Assembly: GCA_947380835.1 (NCBI GenBank)
Contig: CANCSL010000027.1
Location: 1-15,901, forward strand
Length of the DNA stretch: 15,901 nucleotides
Reading direction: 5' to 3'
Source: Actinomycetota bacterium
GTDB taxonomy: Bacteria > Actinomycetota > Actinomycetes > Nanopelagicales > Nanopelagicaceae
Numbering within the stretch: position 1 is the stretch's first letter; each line of letters starts with the position of its first letter. The notes beneath the pieces were generated by a model. That model saw nothing but the letters and a program-made list of their open reading frames with translations, was not told the origin of the DNA and ran no database searches. Below, piece after piece: positions 1-6,561 of this stretch. A program made the position numbers and the translations under genes.

Positions 1-176
1 CCGGAGGTGGGGTGAGTGGTTGTAGCCAGAATATGGAAGAGAGTGGATTTTCCCGCTCCATTTGGGCCCAGAATCACCCAGCGTTCGCCAGCACCTACGT
101 CCCAGGTCAAGGGGCCCAGGATGGCTTTGCCGTCACGAATAACCGAAACATCTCGGAGCGAGATCACAGTGCTCAT
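1..176 (-). CDS. ABC transporter ATP-binding protein (5' part, cut by window edge)
   Basis: This is the first 58 codons of an ABC-family ATPase; the rest lies beyond base 1. The visible protein starts MSTVISLRDVSVIRDGKAIL and carries a clear Walker A motif, GPNGAGKST, at residues 37-45, preceded by GERWVIL, as in the nucleotide-binding domains of ABC transporters. The Q-loop, signature and Walker B motifs are outside the window, so the substrate cannot be named. The ATG at 176 has no Shine-Dalgarno sequence. A TANNNT-type -10 box (TATCTT) ends 8 bases upstream, so the message is probably leaderless. The gene is divergent from serB; in Mycobacterium tuberculosis a similar ABC ATPase gene (Rv3041c) also lies beside serB2 (Rv3042c). 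The family call is safe and the role is unknown. Confidence 0.88.
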   Translation of the reverse strand, partial: MSTVISLRDVSVIRDGKAILGPLTWDVGAGERWVILGPNGAGKSTLFHILATTTHPTS

Positions 177-184
177 GGGGAGTA

Positions 185-190
185 AAGATA
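185..190 (-). promoter_or_regulatory. Putative -10 box of a leaderless promoter for the ABC ATPase gene
   Basis: Read on the minus strand the hexamer is TATCTT, fitting the actinobacterial -10 pattern TANNNT. It ends 8 bases before the ATG at 176, placing the expected transcription start at or next to the start codon. No convincing -35 hexamer is seen at the usual spacing. No Shine-Dalgarno sequence precedes the ATG, which supports leaderless expression. Confidence 0.45.
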
Positions 191-213
191 CCCGTCTTAC
201 TGTGTCACCACGC

Positions 214-219
214 TAATCT
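214..219 (+). promoter_or_regulatory. Putative -10 box of a leaderless promoter for serB
   Basis: The hexamer TAATCT fits the TANNNT -10 pattern and is followed by exactly 7 bases before the GTG start at 227. Transcription would therefore begin at the start codon itself. There is no Shine-Dalgarno sequence and no clear -35 box. With the opposite promoter at 185-190 it makes a compact back-to-back promoter region of only 50 bp. Confidence 0.5.
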
Positions 220-226
220 TCGGGCT

Positions 227-1456
227 GTGAGCCCAACCCAAGATTCGAAAACCGCGTTTACTGGACTGATTCTTCTTTCAGGGATCGACAAGCCAGGAGT
301 AACCGAGGGGCTCTTCGCCGCTCTTTCGCCATTTTCCGTAACTATTCAGGACCTCGAACAGGTAGTGATACGAGGTCGCCTTATTTTGACCGCTCTCATA
401 ACGCTCGATCCTGCTCACGTATCGGCGATTGAAGCAGATATCACCACATTTGCAGAAGGTGTCGATTTGGACTTTGCGATTGATTACGTTGATCTCTCCA
501 TCTCTAACTCGCTAGAAAAACGAATCTCCCTTCATGTCGTACTTCTTTCCGCCAAACTCCTGCCGACAGCGCTATCAGCTGTTGCCGGTGAAATCGCTCT
601 TGTCGGCGGAAATATTGATCGGATTCGGCGGACTGCCTCTTACCCACTGACCGCTATCGAGTTTGATATCTCAGTTCCAGTATCAGGTGAAATCGACTCG
701 GTACTTGCAAACCTTCGAAGAGCGTTGGCTCAGGTGGCAATAGATAACTCGGTGGACCTCGCAGTTGAAATGGGAGGTCTGACTCGACGAGCCAAGCGAG
801 TCGTCATGCTGGACATGGACTCGACTCTAATTCAACAAGAAGTCATCGATTTATTAGCAGCAAAGGCGGGCGTTGAAGACCAGGTAAAGGAGATAACTGC
901 GTCGGCGATGGCAGGTAATTTGGACTTCAGCGAGTCCTTACTTGCGCGAGTGAAACTTCTGGAAGGGCTCGATGTGGGCGCCTTGGATGAAGTTGCCCAT
1001 GAAATTGTATTGACCCCAGGTGCTCGTACCTTGATACGAACTTTGCATCGGTTAGGTCATAAAGTTGGAGTCGTATCAGGTGGCTTTATCAATGTCATAG
1101 AACCATTACTAAAAGATTTACACGTCGATTTCTATCGTGCGAATACCCTTGAGATTTCAGAGGGAAAGTTAACTGGATCTGTCTCTTCTTCCATCATTGA
1201 TCGTGCCGCCAAGGCGCAAGCGCTCCGTGAATTTGCCGAAAACGAAGGAGTTCAACTTTCACAAACTATTGCCATCGGCGATGGCGCCAATGACCTCGAC
1301 ATGATCGAAGTGGCTGGGATGGGAATCGCATTTAATGCCAAACCATCAGTCAAGGCAGCAGCCGACAGCGCTCTCAATACTCCATATTTGGATTCGGTAC
1401 TGTATTTGATGGGCATTACTCGCGAAGAGATCGAACGAGCTGACGAAAAGATTTAG
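227..1456 (+). CDS. serB: Phosphoserine phosphatase, ACT-domain (SerB2-like) form
   Basis: SerB performs the last step of L-serine synthesis, O-phospho-L-serine + H2O -> L-serine + phosphate, in the cytoplasm. The 409-residue protein has an N-terminal regulatory half with an ACT-type start (TGLILLSGIDKPGVTEGL, about residues 12-29) and a probable second ACT-like repeat around residues 100-180. A HAD-superfamily phosphatase domain follows. Its motif I is DMDST at 196-200 (nucleophile D196, acid/base D198). Motif II is S284 in GVVSGG, the motif III lysine is probably K329, and motif IV is GDGANDLDM at 351-359. The length matches mycobacterial SerB2. ACT domains in this family usually sense amino acids, so serine feedback is plausible. 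The GTG start lies 7 bases after a -10 box and has no ribosome site, so translation is probably leaderless. The stop is 6 bp from the convergent hisG stop. Confidence 0.97.
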   Translation: MSPTQDSKTAFTGLILLSGIDKPGVTEGLFAALSPFSVTIQDLEQVVIRGRLILTALITLDPAHVSAIEADITTFAEGVDLDFAIDYVDLSISNSLEKRISLHVVLLSAKLLPTALSAVAGEIALVGGNIDRIRRTASYPLTAIEFDISVPVSGEIDSVLANLRRALAQVAIDNSVDLAVEMGGLTRRAKRVVMLDMDSTLIQQEVIDLLAAKAGVEDQVKEITASAMAGNLDFSESLLARVKLLEGLDVGALDEVAHEIVLTPGARTLIRTLHRLGHKVGVVSGGFINVIEPLLKDLHVDFYRANTLEISEGKLTGSVSSSIIDRAAKAQALREFAENEGVQLSQTIAIGDGANDLDMIEVAGMGIAFNAKPSVKAAADSALNTPYLDSVLYLMGITREEIERADEKI

Positions 1457-1462
1457 ATTCCG

Positions 1463-2311
1463 CTACAACCTGCACGCGTGAATATCGGTAACCAGAATAC
1501 CCCTGGCCCCCACTTCCCAAAGTTCGTCCATAATTCTATTAATTTCTTTTCGTTGAACCATGGCTCGTACAGCGCTCCAACCAGATTTTTGAAGCGGTGA
1601 AATAGTTGGTGATTCAATGCCTGGGGTTACTGCGCAGGCTGCATTGAGCATCGAGGTTTCTACGTCATAGTCGACCAACACATACTGCCTTGCTATGACG
1701 ACTCCCTGCAGCCGTCGAATGAGTGTTTCGAGGGCAACGGAACGGGCACTCTCTTTACGTTCAATGAGCACAGCTTCACTGTGCAAAATGGGTTCGCCAA
1801 AAATGGAAAGACCAGCTTGGCGCAATGTGCCGCCAGTAGAAACGACATCGGCGATGACATCTGCTACTCCGAGCCGTACCGAACTTTCAACAGCACCATC
1901 AAGACGAACAACCTTTGCTGCGATTCCACGTTCGGCCAGATACGAATCAAGTAACCCCGGGTAGGCGGTGGCGATTCGTTTCCCCGAAAGTTGAGGTTCG
2001 GTGAGATTTGCCCCTACGGGGGCTGCAAACCTAAACGTGCTTTTTCCAAAATCTAATGAGAGAACTTCATCGGCAGTTGCGCCGCTATCTATTAAAAGAT
2101 CGCGTCCAGTCACACCTGCTTCTAATTCGCCCGATCCAACGTAAATGGCGATATCCCGTGGTCTCAGGTAGTAAAACTCGACATCATTTTCTGGGTCGAA
2201 GAAAGTTAAATCTCGAGGGTCGTTGCGCTGGCGATAACCAGCCTCCTTTAACATCAAAGCTGATGAGTCAGAAAGCGAACCTTTGTTCGGGACTGCAATT
2301 CGAAGTGCCAC
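1463..2311 (-). CDS. hisG: ATP phosphoribosyltransferase, long form (first step of histidine synthesis)
   Basis: HisG joins ATP and PRPP to give phosphoribosyl-ATP, the committed and feedback-controlled step of histidine synthesis. The 282-residue protein is the long, HisZ-independent form. It begins ALRIAVPNKGSLSDSS, typical of the catalytic domain, and has LEAGVTGRDLLIDSG at about 63-77. The PRPP-binding loop DVIADVVSTGGTLRQ lies at 151-165. A C-terminal regulatory domain (about 205-282) contains GIESPTISPL near 231-240, which in this family belongs to the histidine-sensing part. The start is GTG, chosen because a purine-rich ribosome site (GGGGGAG, 2315-2321) lies 3 bases upstream and the N-terminus aligns with the family. 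It follows hisE by 46 bp and is the last gene of the minus-strand train. The pairing hisE-hisG is typical of actinobacteria. Confidence 0.97.
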   Translation of the reverse strand: MALRIAVPNKGSLSDSSALMLKEAGYRQRNDPRDLTFFDPENDVEFYYLRPRDIAIYVGSGELEAGVTGRDLLIDSGATADEVLSLDFGKSTFRFAAPVGANLTEPQLSGKRIATAYPGLLDSYLAERGIAAKVVRLDGAVESSVRLGVADVIADVVSTGGTLRQAGLSIFGEPILHSEAVLIERKESARSVALETLIRRLQGVVIARQYVLVDYDVETSMLNAACAVTPGIESPTISPLQKSGWSAVRAMVQRKEINRIMDELWEVGARGILVTDIHACRL

Positions 2312-2314
2312 TAT

Positions 2315-2321
2315 CTCCCCC
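2315..2321 (-). promoter_or_regulatory. Ribosome binding site of hisG
   Basis: On the minus strand the bases read GGGGGAG and end 3 bases before the GTG start at 2311. This is one of the few recognisable Shine-Dalgarno sequences in the window, and it decides in favour of the GTG start. Confidence 0.55.
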
Positions 2322-2357
2322 GCCTTGGTGTTGTTAAAGTCGTTCTAACTCCGGAAT

Positions 2358-2621
2358 TCAAAGCTCCTTGTAGACATCCGCCGGAGTTATTCCCCGCGCC
2401 AACATGAGAACTTGTAGATGATAGAGAAGTTGGCTTATCTCAAGAGCAAGATCCGAGTCACTTTGATACTCGGCCGCCATCCATACTTCAGCGGCCTCTT
2501 CGACAATTTTCTTGCCGATAGAGTGAACGCCACTATCCAGGGCCCGAACTGTCCCCGATCCCTCTGGCCGAGCGCGAGCTGTTTGCTCTAGTTCAAGCCA
2601 GAGGTCATCGAAGGATTTCAT
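2358..2621 (-). CDS. hisE: Phosphoribosyl-ATP pyrophosphatase
   Basis: HisE hydrolyses phosphoribosyl-ATP to phosphoribosyl-AMP and pyrophosphate, the second step of histidine synthesis. The 87-residue protein is a stand-alone MazG-like all-alpha enzyme, not fused to HisI. The metal-binding helix IVEEAAEVWMAAE (39-51) supplies the acidic residues E41, E42 and E45. The second helix reads LEISQLLYHLQVLM (60-73). Its EISQ replaces the EXXD seen in many homologues; the same EISQ occurs in actinobacterial HisE as I recall it, so this is not a defect. The gene lies 12 bp behind ribM and 46 bp before hisG. No Shine-Dalgarno sequence precedes the ATG, so it is probably translated by coupling to ribM or as a non-SD start. 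Confidence 0.95.
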   Translation of the reverse strand: MKSFDDLWLELEQTARARPEGSGTVRALDSGVHSIGKKIVEEAAEVWMAAEYQSDSDLALEISQLLYHLQVLMLARGITPADVYKEL

Positions 2622-2633
2622 GAGGAAAGGCTA

Positions 2634-3335
2634 CTAGAGGGAGGAAGCCTCTCGAGAGAGTTTCGGTGCTTTCTCGGCCTTTTGAATGCGCAGCCAGTAG
2701 ACGAATCCCCAGATGACAAACGGCATATATATGCCGTAGAGGATTCCGGTCGGGTAGTTTCCGTGTGCAAAAGCAAAAGGAACTCCGACAATATCTACTG
2801 CAACCCAGACCAACCAAAACTCTACATAGCCACGACTCATGGCATAGGTTGCCAGGGCGGTGCCAGTAAAGATCCACGTATCCACGTAGAGCCATTGGCC
2901 GTAGTAGCGCTCCCCTAGAGCGGAAAAGATCTGTAAGAAGATGAAGTATCCGAAAACGATTGTTGGAAGAAGAATCAGCTTTTCCCGTGTTGTGGTCCAA
3001 CGAGGTTCCACCGCCGGTTTGCTGGTCCCGGAGCGACGATTACGTGCCCAAATGACCCAACCATAGAAACTTACAAGAATGAGGAGGAGATTTCTTCCGG
3101 CCTGACCATAAAGTGCAGGGTGGTCGCTTCTCTTGCCAAAAGAGAAGAGAGCGCCAGCAAAGACTGTAAAGAGGAGTCCATCTCCCAAAATACCTATTGG
3201 CCACGCAGAAACTTTTCGTCTCATTCCCAAAATGGCACTGGCAAGACCCAAAAGGCCACCAATGATTTCGCGAACGAAGATCGATTTATTTCCGAAGTGG
3301 ATTTGTGACTCGAAAAGCCATTTTAATAATGACAT
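2634..3335 (-). CDS. ribM: Riboflavin transporter of the PnuC family (RibM/PnuX)
   Basis: This is a hydrophobic membrane protein of 233 residues (236 if the upstream ATG at 3344 is used) with about seven predicted membrane segments. They fall roughly at residues 25-40, 44-65, 82-98, 120-138, 147-166, 170-188 and 194-216. The loop VSAWPIGILGDG and the later VEFWLVWVAVDIVGVPFA are typical of PnuC-family vitamin transporters. The substrate is assigned from context: an FMN riboswitch lies directly upstream, as for the PnuX/RibM riboflavin importers of Corynebacterium and Streptomyces. A nicotinamide riboside PnuC would not be expected under FMN control. I prefer the ATG at 3335 because AAGGG lies 9 bases upstream of it, whereas that sequence abuts the ATG at 3344. 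The gene ends in two consecutive TAG codons, 12 bp before hisE. The family is near certain and the substrate very likely. Confidence 0.93.
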   Translation of the reverse strand: MSLLKWLFESQIHFGNKSIFVREIIGGLLGLASAILGMRRKVSAWPIGILGDGLLFTVFAGALFSFGKRSDHPALYGQAGRNLLLILVSFYGWVIWARNRRSGTSKPAVEPRWTTTREKLILLPTIVFGYFIFLQIFSALGERYYGQWLYVDTWIFTGTALATYAMSRGYVEFWLVWVAVDIVGVPFAFAHGNYPTGILYGIYMPFVIWGFVYWLRIQKAEKAPKLSREASSL

Positions 3336-3340
3336 AACCA

Positions 3341-3382
3341 CCATCCCTTATCGAAGTGAATAAATTCGATCCTGAGGGATAA
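3341..3382 (-). promoter_or_regulatory. Ribosome-site sequestering hairpin (riboswitch expression platform) of ribM
   Basis: On the minus strand UUAUCCCU (3382-3375) can pair with AGGGAUGG (3348-3341), giving eight pairs with two G-U wobbles. AUCGAA (3370-3365) pairs perfectly with UUCGAU (3355-3350) above a small internal loop, leaving a 9-base apical loop. The 3' strand of the lower stem contains the AAGGG ribosome site and the upstream ATG of ribM. Folding would therefore hide the start region. No U-tract follows, so translational rather than transcriptional control is inferred. The switching partner that breaks this hairpin when FMN is low is not certain. Confidence 0.7.
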
Positions 3383-3441
3383 AAGCCGACCTAGAGCTTC
3401 CCTGCAGCACATTTGGCATGCAGGAACGCAAAAGTCAGTTT

Positions 3442-3558
3442 GCTCCTTTATCCAGACTTTAACTGTCGGTCTTGGAATTACACCAAATCAACCGATTGAT
3501 GGCTTCAATCGGGTCGCGGACTCTACCGCCGGTTCGGAATTGCACCGACCCCCGGAAC
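3442..3558 (-). ncRNA. FMN riboswitch (RFN element) aptamer
   Basis: Read on the minus strand this is a complete RFN element. The P1 strands GUUCC (3558-3554) and GGAGC (3446-3442) pair over five bases. Inside are the conserved blocks GGUGCAAUUCC, ACCGGCGGUAGAGUCCGCGA and GGUGUAAUUCC. The 3' block is ACAGUUAAAGUCUGGAU, almost identical to the family consensus. The variable stem (GAUUGAAGCCAUCAAUC) forms a hairpin. The aptamer binds FMN and normally lowers expression of the following gene, here ribM. Its first P1 base is the last base of the rpe stop codon, so it has no private upstream leader. It is probably carried on the polycistronic message or on one started inside rpe. Confidence 0.96.
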
Positions 3559-4232
3559 TAGAGAAGTCTCCCACGATTCAGGAGATTTTTCATTTCGACG
3601 ATCATTGCGGCCGGCTCTGGCGAACGAAAAACCGCACTTCCAGCCACAAATGTATCTGCGCCAGCCTCGGCGGCTTTAAGGATAGTTTCGAGAGTGACGC
3701 CACCATCCACTTGCAGCCAGGTATCTGGCGCGGGGATTTGATCAATTGCATGCCGAGCCTCTGAAACCTTCGGCATCATGTCAGCCATAAAGGCCTGACC
3801 CCCAAAGCCCGGTTCGACGGTCATGATCAGCAACATGTCTACGATGGGGAGGAAATCTGCGACCGCCGAAAATGGGGTCCCTGGTTTAATCGCTAAACCC
3901 ACTCGTGCACCTGCTGACTTAATAGCCTCGGCTGTAGAACCAACCTCATGGGCGGCTTCAAAATGAAAGGTGACGCTGGCCGCCCCGGCTCTGGCATACG
4001 CCGCCGCAGATTGGTCTGGATCGGCAATCATCAAGTGGACATCGACTGGTATTGGCGAGGTAACAATGATTCGTTCAGATTCTGGGAAGTCAAAGGTTTT
4101 ATTGGGGACAAAAATATTGTCCATAATATCCAAATGCAACAGATCCGATTCGCTCGCTATGCGAGAGATCTCAAGATCCAAGTTTGCTAAGTCCGCATTG
4201 AGGATACTGGGACAGATTCGATATTTGGACAT
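3558..4232 (-). CDS. rpe: Ribulose-phosphate 3-epimerase
   Basis: Rpe interconverts D-ribulose 5-phosphate and D-xylulose 5-phosphate in the pentose phosphate pathway. The 224-residue TIM-barrel protein shows the family landmarks in order: CPSILNADLANL (7-18), LHLDIMDNIFVPN (32-44), VDVHLMI (63-69), MTVEPGFGGQ (137-146), QVDGGV (174-179) and FVAGSAVF (195-202). The expected metal ligands H33, D35, H66 and D176 are all present, with D35 and D176 as the acid/base pair. The ATG at 4232 is 9 bases after the rsmB stop. There is no strong ribosome site, so translation may be coupled to rsmB. Its stop codon TAG touches the first base of the FMN riboswitch. In many actinobacteria rpe is followed by riboflavin genes; here only the transporter follows. 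Confidence 0.97.
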   Translation of the reverse strand: MSKYRICPSILNADLANLDLEISRIASESDLLHLDIMDNIFVPNKTFDFPESERIIVTSPIPVDVHLMIADPDQSAAAYARAGAASVTFHFEAAHEVGSTAEAIKSAGARVGLAIKPGTPFSAVADFLPIVDMLLIMTVEPGFGGQAFMADMMPKVSEARHAIDQIPAPDTWLQVDGGVTLETILKAAEAGADTFVAGSAVFRSPEPAAMIVEMKNLLNRGRLL

Positions 4233-4241
4233 TGAGAAATG

Positions 4242-5651
4242 CTACTCGAGGGAGAGATTCTTCTTGCGGAACAACGCGAGAAACATTGCGTCGGAATTAT
4301 GAAGGTGGCTCCACATTTGCATAGTTCCGTTTTTGTTCAGCGCTCCGGCAGGAAGTTCATGAATCTGCGAGATGTCCACCAGTTCTAGATCTTTATGCCT
4401 ATGGAGAGCATCGAGCACTTGGGCAAAAGTTTCGGCCAAATGAGGCGAACATGTCGAATATGCCAGCACCCCGCTCGGTTTAAGCAATGCATAACCTGAG
4501 TCAATAAGTTCTCGCTGTAAAACCACCAAATTCTTTAAATCGGAGGGCGTCTTACGCCAACGTGCTTCCGGTCTACGGCGAAGGGCACCTAGTCCCGTGC
4601 AGGGAGCATCGATCAAAATGCGATCGTATTGTGCTCCGAATTCTGAAGTATCGCGACCATCAAACGAGGAGATGTTCTGTCTGGGGATCACACGAGCGAC
4701 AAGCTCGGCCCTGTGTTCAGAGGGTTCATTGGCTTGAAATGTGGCCAACGTGTCATCCGTAACGAGGGAATTGAAGAGCCAAGCAGCTTTGCCACCTGGT
4801 CCAGCACAAAGGTCCAACCAAGACTGAGCATCTTGCGGATTGTGAGTGTCGTAAAAAATCTCTGAAACTAATTGGGAACCGAAGTCCTGAACTCCAGCAT
4901 TGCGGTTTCGTATCTCCGGATAATCATTGGGCTGGGTCGATGAAACAATGCCGTAGCGAGAATATTCAAGAACTTCTCCCCCGGTTTGGAGGAGCTCTTC
5001 GCGTGTGGATTTGCCTCGCCAAGCTACAAGGTGTGGTGCAGCAGCAATATTGTTGAAGGCTAAAAGTTCAATTACAGATTCCCAATTCTTGAGTGCATCG
5101 AAATAACTTTGAATTATCCACTCAGGGTGCGAATAGAGGATCGAAAGTTTAGGAAGATGATCAACCGACTCGTCCGCTTCAAGCTTCTCGTAAACATCGA
5201 GATCGCGAGTGATTGCTCGAAGCAGAGCGTTGACATAAGAAGCCTTAGATTCGCCAACTACCTTTCGGGCCACTTCAACTGTAGCGCCAACGGCGGCATG
5301 GACCGGAGTGCGCATATGAAAAATTTGATGGCATCCCATCCGCAAAAGATCGATAATTCGAGGTTCTAGTTCGGTAAATGGTCGATCTATATGTAACTTG
5401 ATGGCGTAATCATATTTTCCTTGCATACGCAAAGTTCCATATGAGAGTTCAGTTGCAAAAGCCTTATCTCGTAACTCTAAATCCGAACTACCCAGCAATT
5501 GGGGCAAAAGAATATTGGCGTACGCACCGTTTTGATTCACCTCTGTTAACAGGTCAAATGCCAATACCCTCGCTGCATCTGGTTTTGGTTTACGAAAATT
5601 ATCCTTGCCAGCGCTACTTCTGGCTTTTGAGAACTTACTCGAATCGTTCAT
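4242..5651 (-). CDS. rsmB: 16S rRNA (cytosine-967-C5)-methyltransferase (RsmB/Sun/Fmu)
   Basis: RsmB methylates C967 (E. coli numbering) of 16S rRNA with S-adenosylmethionine. The 469-residue protein has an N-terminal NusB-like RNA-binding domain (about 24-155, beginning PDAARVLAFDLLTEV), a linker, and a C-terminal Rossmann methyltransferase domain. The SAM motif is DLCAGPGGKAAWL at 280-292. The two cysteines of m5C methyltransferases are both present: C351 in IDAPCTGLGALRRRPEARW, and C401 in AYSTCSPH, the catalytic nucleophile in this family. The ATG at 5651 lies inside the end of fmt, with a 17-base overlap, so the pair is likely translationally coupled. fmt-rsmB is a common bacterial neighbour pair of translation functions. 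Confidence 0.96.
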   Translation of the reverse strand: MNDSSKFSKARSSAGKDNFRKPKPDAARVLAFDLLTEVNQNGAYANILLPQLLGSSDLELRDKAFATELSYGTLRMQGKYDYAIKLHIDRPFTELEPRIIDLLRMGCHQIFHMRTPVHAAVGATVEVARKVVGESKASYVNALLRAITRDLDVYEKLEADESVDHLPKLSILYSHPEWIIQSYFDALKNWESVIELLAFNNIAAAPHLVAWRGKSTREELLQTGGEVLEYSRYGIVSSTQPNDYPEIRNRNAGVQDFGSQLVSEIFYDTHNPQDAQSWLDLCAGPGGKAAWLFNSLVTDDTLATFQANEPSEHRAELVARVIPRQNISSFDGRDTSEFGAQYDRILIDAPCTGLGALRRRPEARWRKTPSDLKNLVVLQRELIDSGYALLKPSGVLAYSTCSPHLAETFAQVLDALHRHKDLELVDISQIHELPAGALNKNGTMQMWSHLHNSDAMFLALFRKKNLSLE

Positions 5652-6555
5652 TATTTGTGATTCTGGCTCCGCGCACGTAATCGTCAGCAGCCATGCGTTT
5701 CTTTCCGGCAGGAGTGACTTCCTTTATGTCAATCCAGCTATCGAGGCAGCGAACGGCCAATCTATCGCCAGAAACAAAGAGAGATCCTGGAGAGGCGGAC
5801 TCGGAAAGATCGGAAGCGATGGACATTTCGTGCACGAGAAGACGTTCTCCGCGAAAATTAGTAAACGTACCTGGACGTTCTCCGATGGCTCTGTATTGAC
5901 GGAGTATTTCTATGGCGAATTTGCTCCAATCAACTGCTCCCATCTCTTTAGTAATTTTTGGGGCAAGAGTTGCACCTGCAAGAGGTTGAGCGCTCGGACG
6001 AACTGCCTTGGAAATTTGGTGAATGACTTCCAGGACATGTTGGCCGGCGTCTTTGCTGAGACGATCAAGGACCTCGCCGGTTGTCTCTTCTTCACCTAGA
6101 GGCGATGGAACCTTCAAATAGATAGGCCCGGTATCCATGCCTTTATCCAGTTTGAATATGGTGATTCCGGTTTCTTCATCGCCGTTCCAGATTGCCCATT
6201 GGACAGGCGCCGCGCCTCGATATTTCGGTAAGAGCGAAAAATGGACATTCAGCCAGCCGAAGCGTGGTCCGTGGAGTAATTCGACTGGGATCAGTTTTCC
6301 GAAGGCAACTGTAATCACAAGTTGGGGTTGGGCCGCAAGTAAATGTTTATTGAGTTCGGAGTTATCGGATGGTTTTGCAAGGGGCAAATCATGCTCGCCC
6401 GCCCATTGCGCTAATTCATTAGCCACTAAAACCTGACCTCGGCCGGTTTTACGGTCGGGGTTGGAAATCACAGAGACCAAATTGTGGTCGGATTCCAAAA
6501 TTGCGTTGATTACTGGAACGCTGACCAAAGAGGATGACGCTACGGAAATATTCAC
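5635..6555 (-). CDS. fmt: Methionyl-tRNA formyltransferase
   Basis: Fmt formylates the amino group of initiator methionyl-tRNA using 10-formyl-tetrahydrofolate. The 306-residue length is usual. The N-terminal formyltransferase domain contains NPDRKTGRG (32-40) and the active-site region NVHFSLLPKYRGAAPVQWA (103-121), with N103 and H105. It also has KLDKGMDTGPI (135-145) with D141, the expected catalytic aspartate. The C-terminal tRNA-binding OB-like domain covers roughly 205-306. F in place of G in NVHFSLLP also occurs in other actinobacterial Fmt proteins as I recall them. The start is GTG at 6555, six bases after the def stop. The stop overlaps rsmB by 17 bases. Together with def it forms the start of the N-formyl-methionine cycle. 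Confidence 0.97.
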   Translation of the reverse strand: MNISVASSSLVSVPVINAILESDHNLVSVISNPDRKTGRGQVLVANELAQWAGEHDLPLAKPSDNSELNKHLLAAQPQLVITVAFGKLIPVELLHGPRFGWLNVHFSLLPKYRGAAPVQWAIWNGDEETGITIFKLDKGMDTGPIYLKVPSPLGEEETTGEVLDRLSKDAGQHVLEVIHQISKAVRPSAQPLAGATLAPKITKEMGAVDWSKFAIEILRQYRAIGERPGTFTNFRGERLLVHEMSIASDLSESASPGSLFVSGDRLAVRCLDSWIDIKEVTPAGKKRMAADDYVRGARITNNERFE

Positions 6556-6561
6556 TGCGGG

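Noticed and set aside
2358..2621. HisE lacks the EXXD acidic pair in its second helix (EISQ instead)
   Set aside because: The same ISQ form is, as far as I recall, normal in actinobacterial HisE, so it does not indicate a defective enzyme.
2605..3000. Minus-strand open frame of 131 codons overlapping ribM in another frame
   Set aside because: It lies within the clear ribM membrane protein gene, has an arginine- and cysteine-rich composition typical of an out-of-frame read, and has no family features.
3401..3424. Perfect 6-bp hairpin CCTGCA/TGCAGG between the FMN aptamer and ribM, considered as an intrinsic terminator
   Set aside because: The stem is short with a 12-base loop and is followed on the minus strand by GAAGCTCTAGG, not a U-tract. 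The hairpin over the ribosome site explains the leader better.
5605..6099. Plus-strand open frame of 164 codons opposite fmt/rsmB
   Set aside because: It is antisense to two well-identified genes, shows no recognisable family motif, and has no ribosome site or promoter. It is a shadow frame.
5635..6555. Phenylalanine in the Fmt active-site loop NVHFSLLP and a divergent N-terminal stretch
   Set aside because: NLHFSLLP-type loops occur in other actinobacterial Fmt proteins as I recall them. N103, H105 and D141 are intact, so this is lineage variation.
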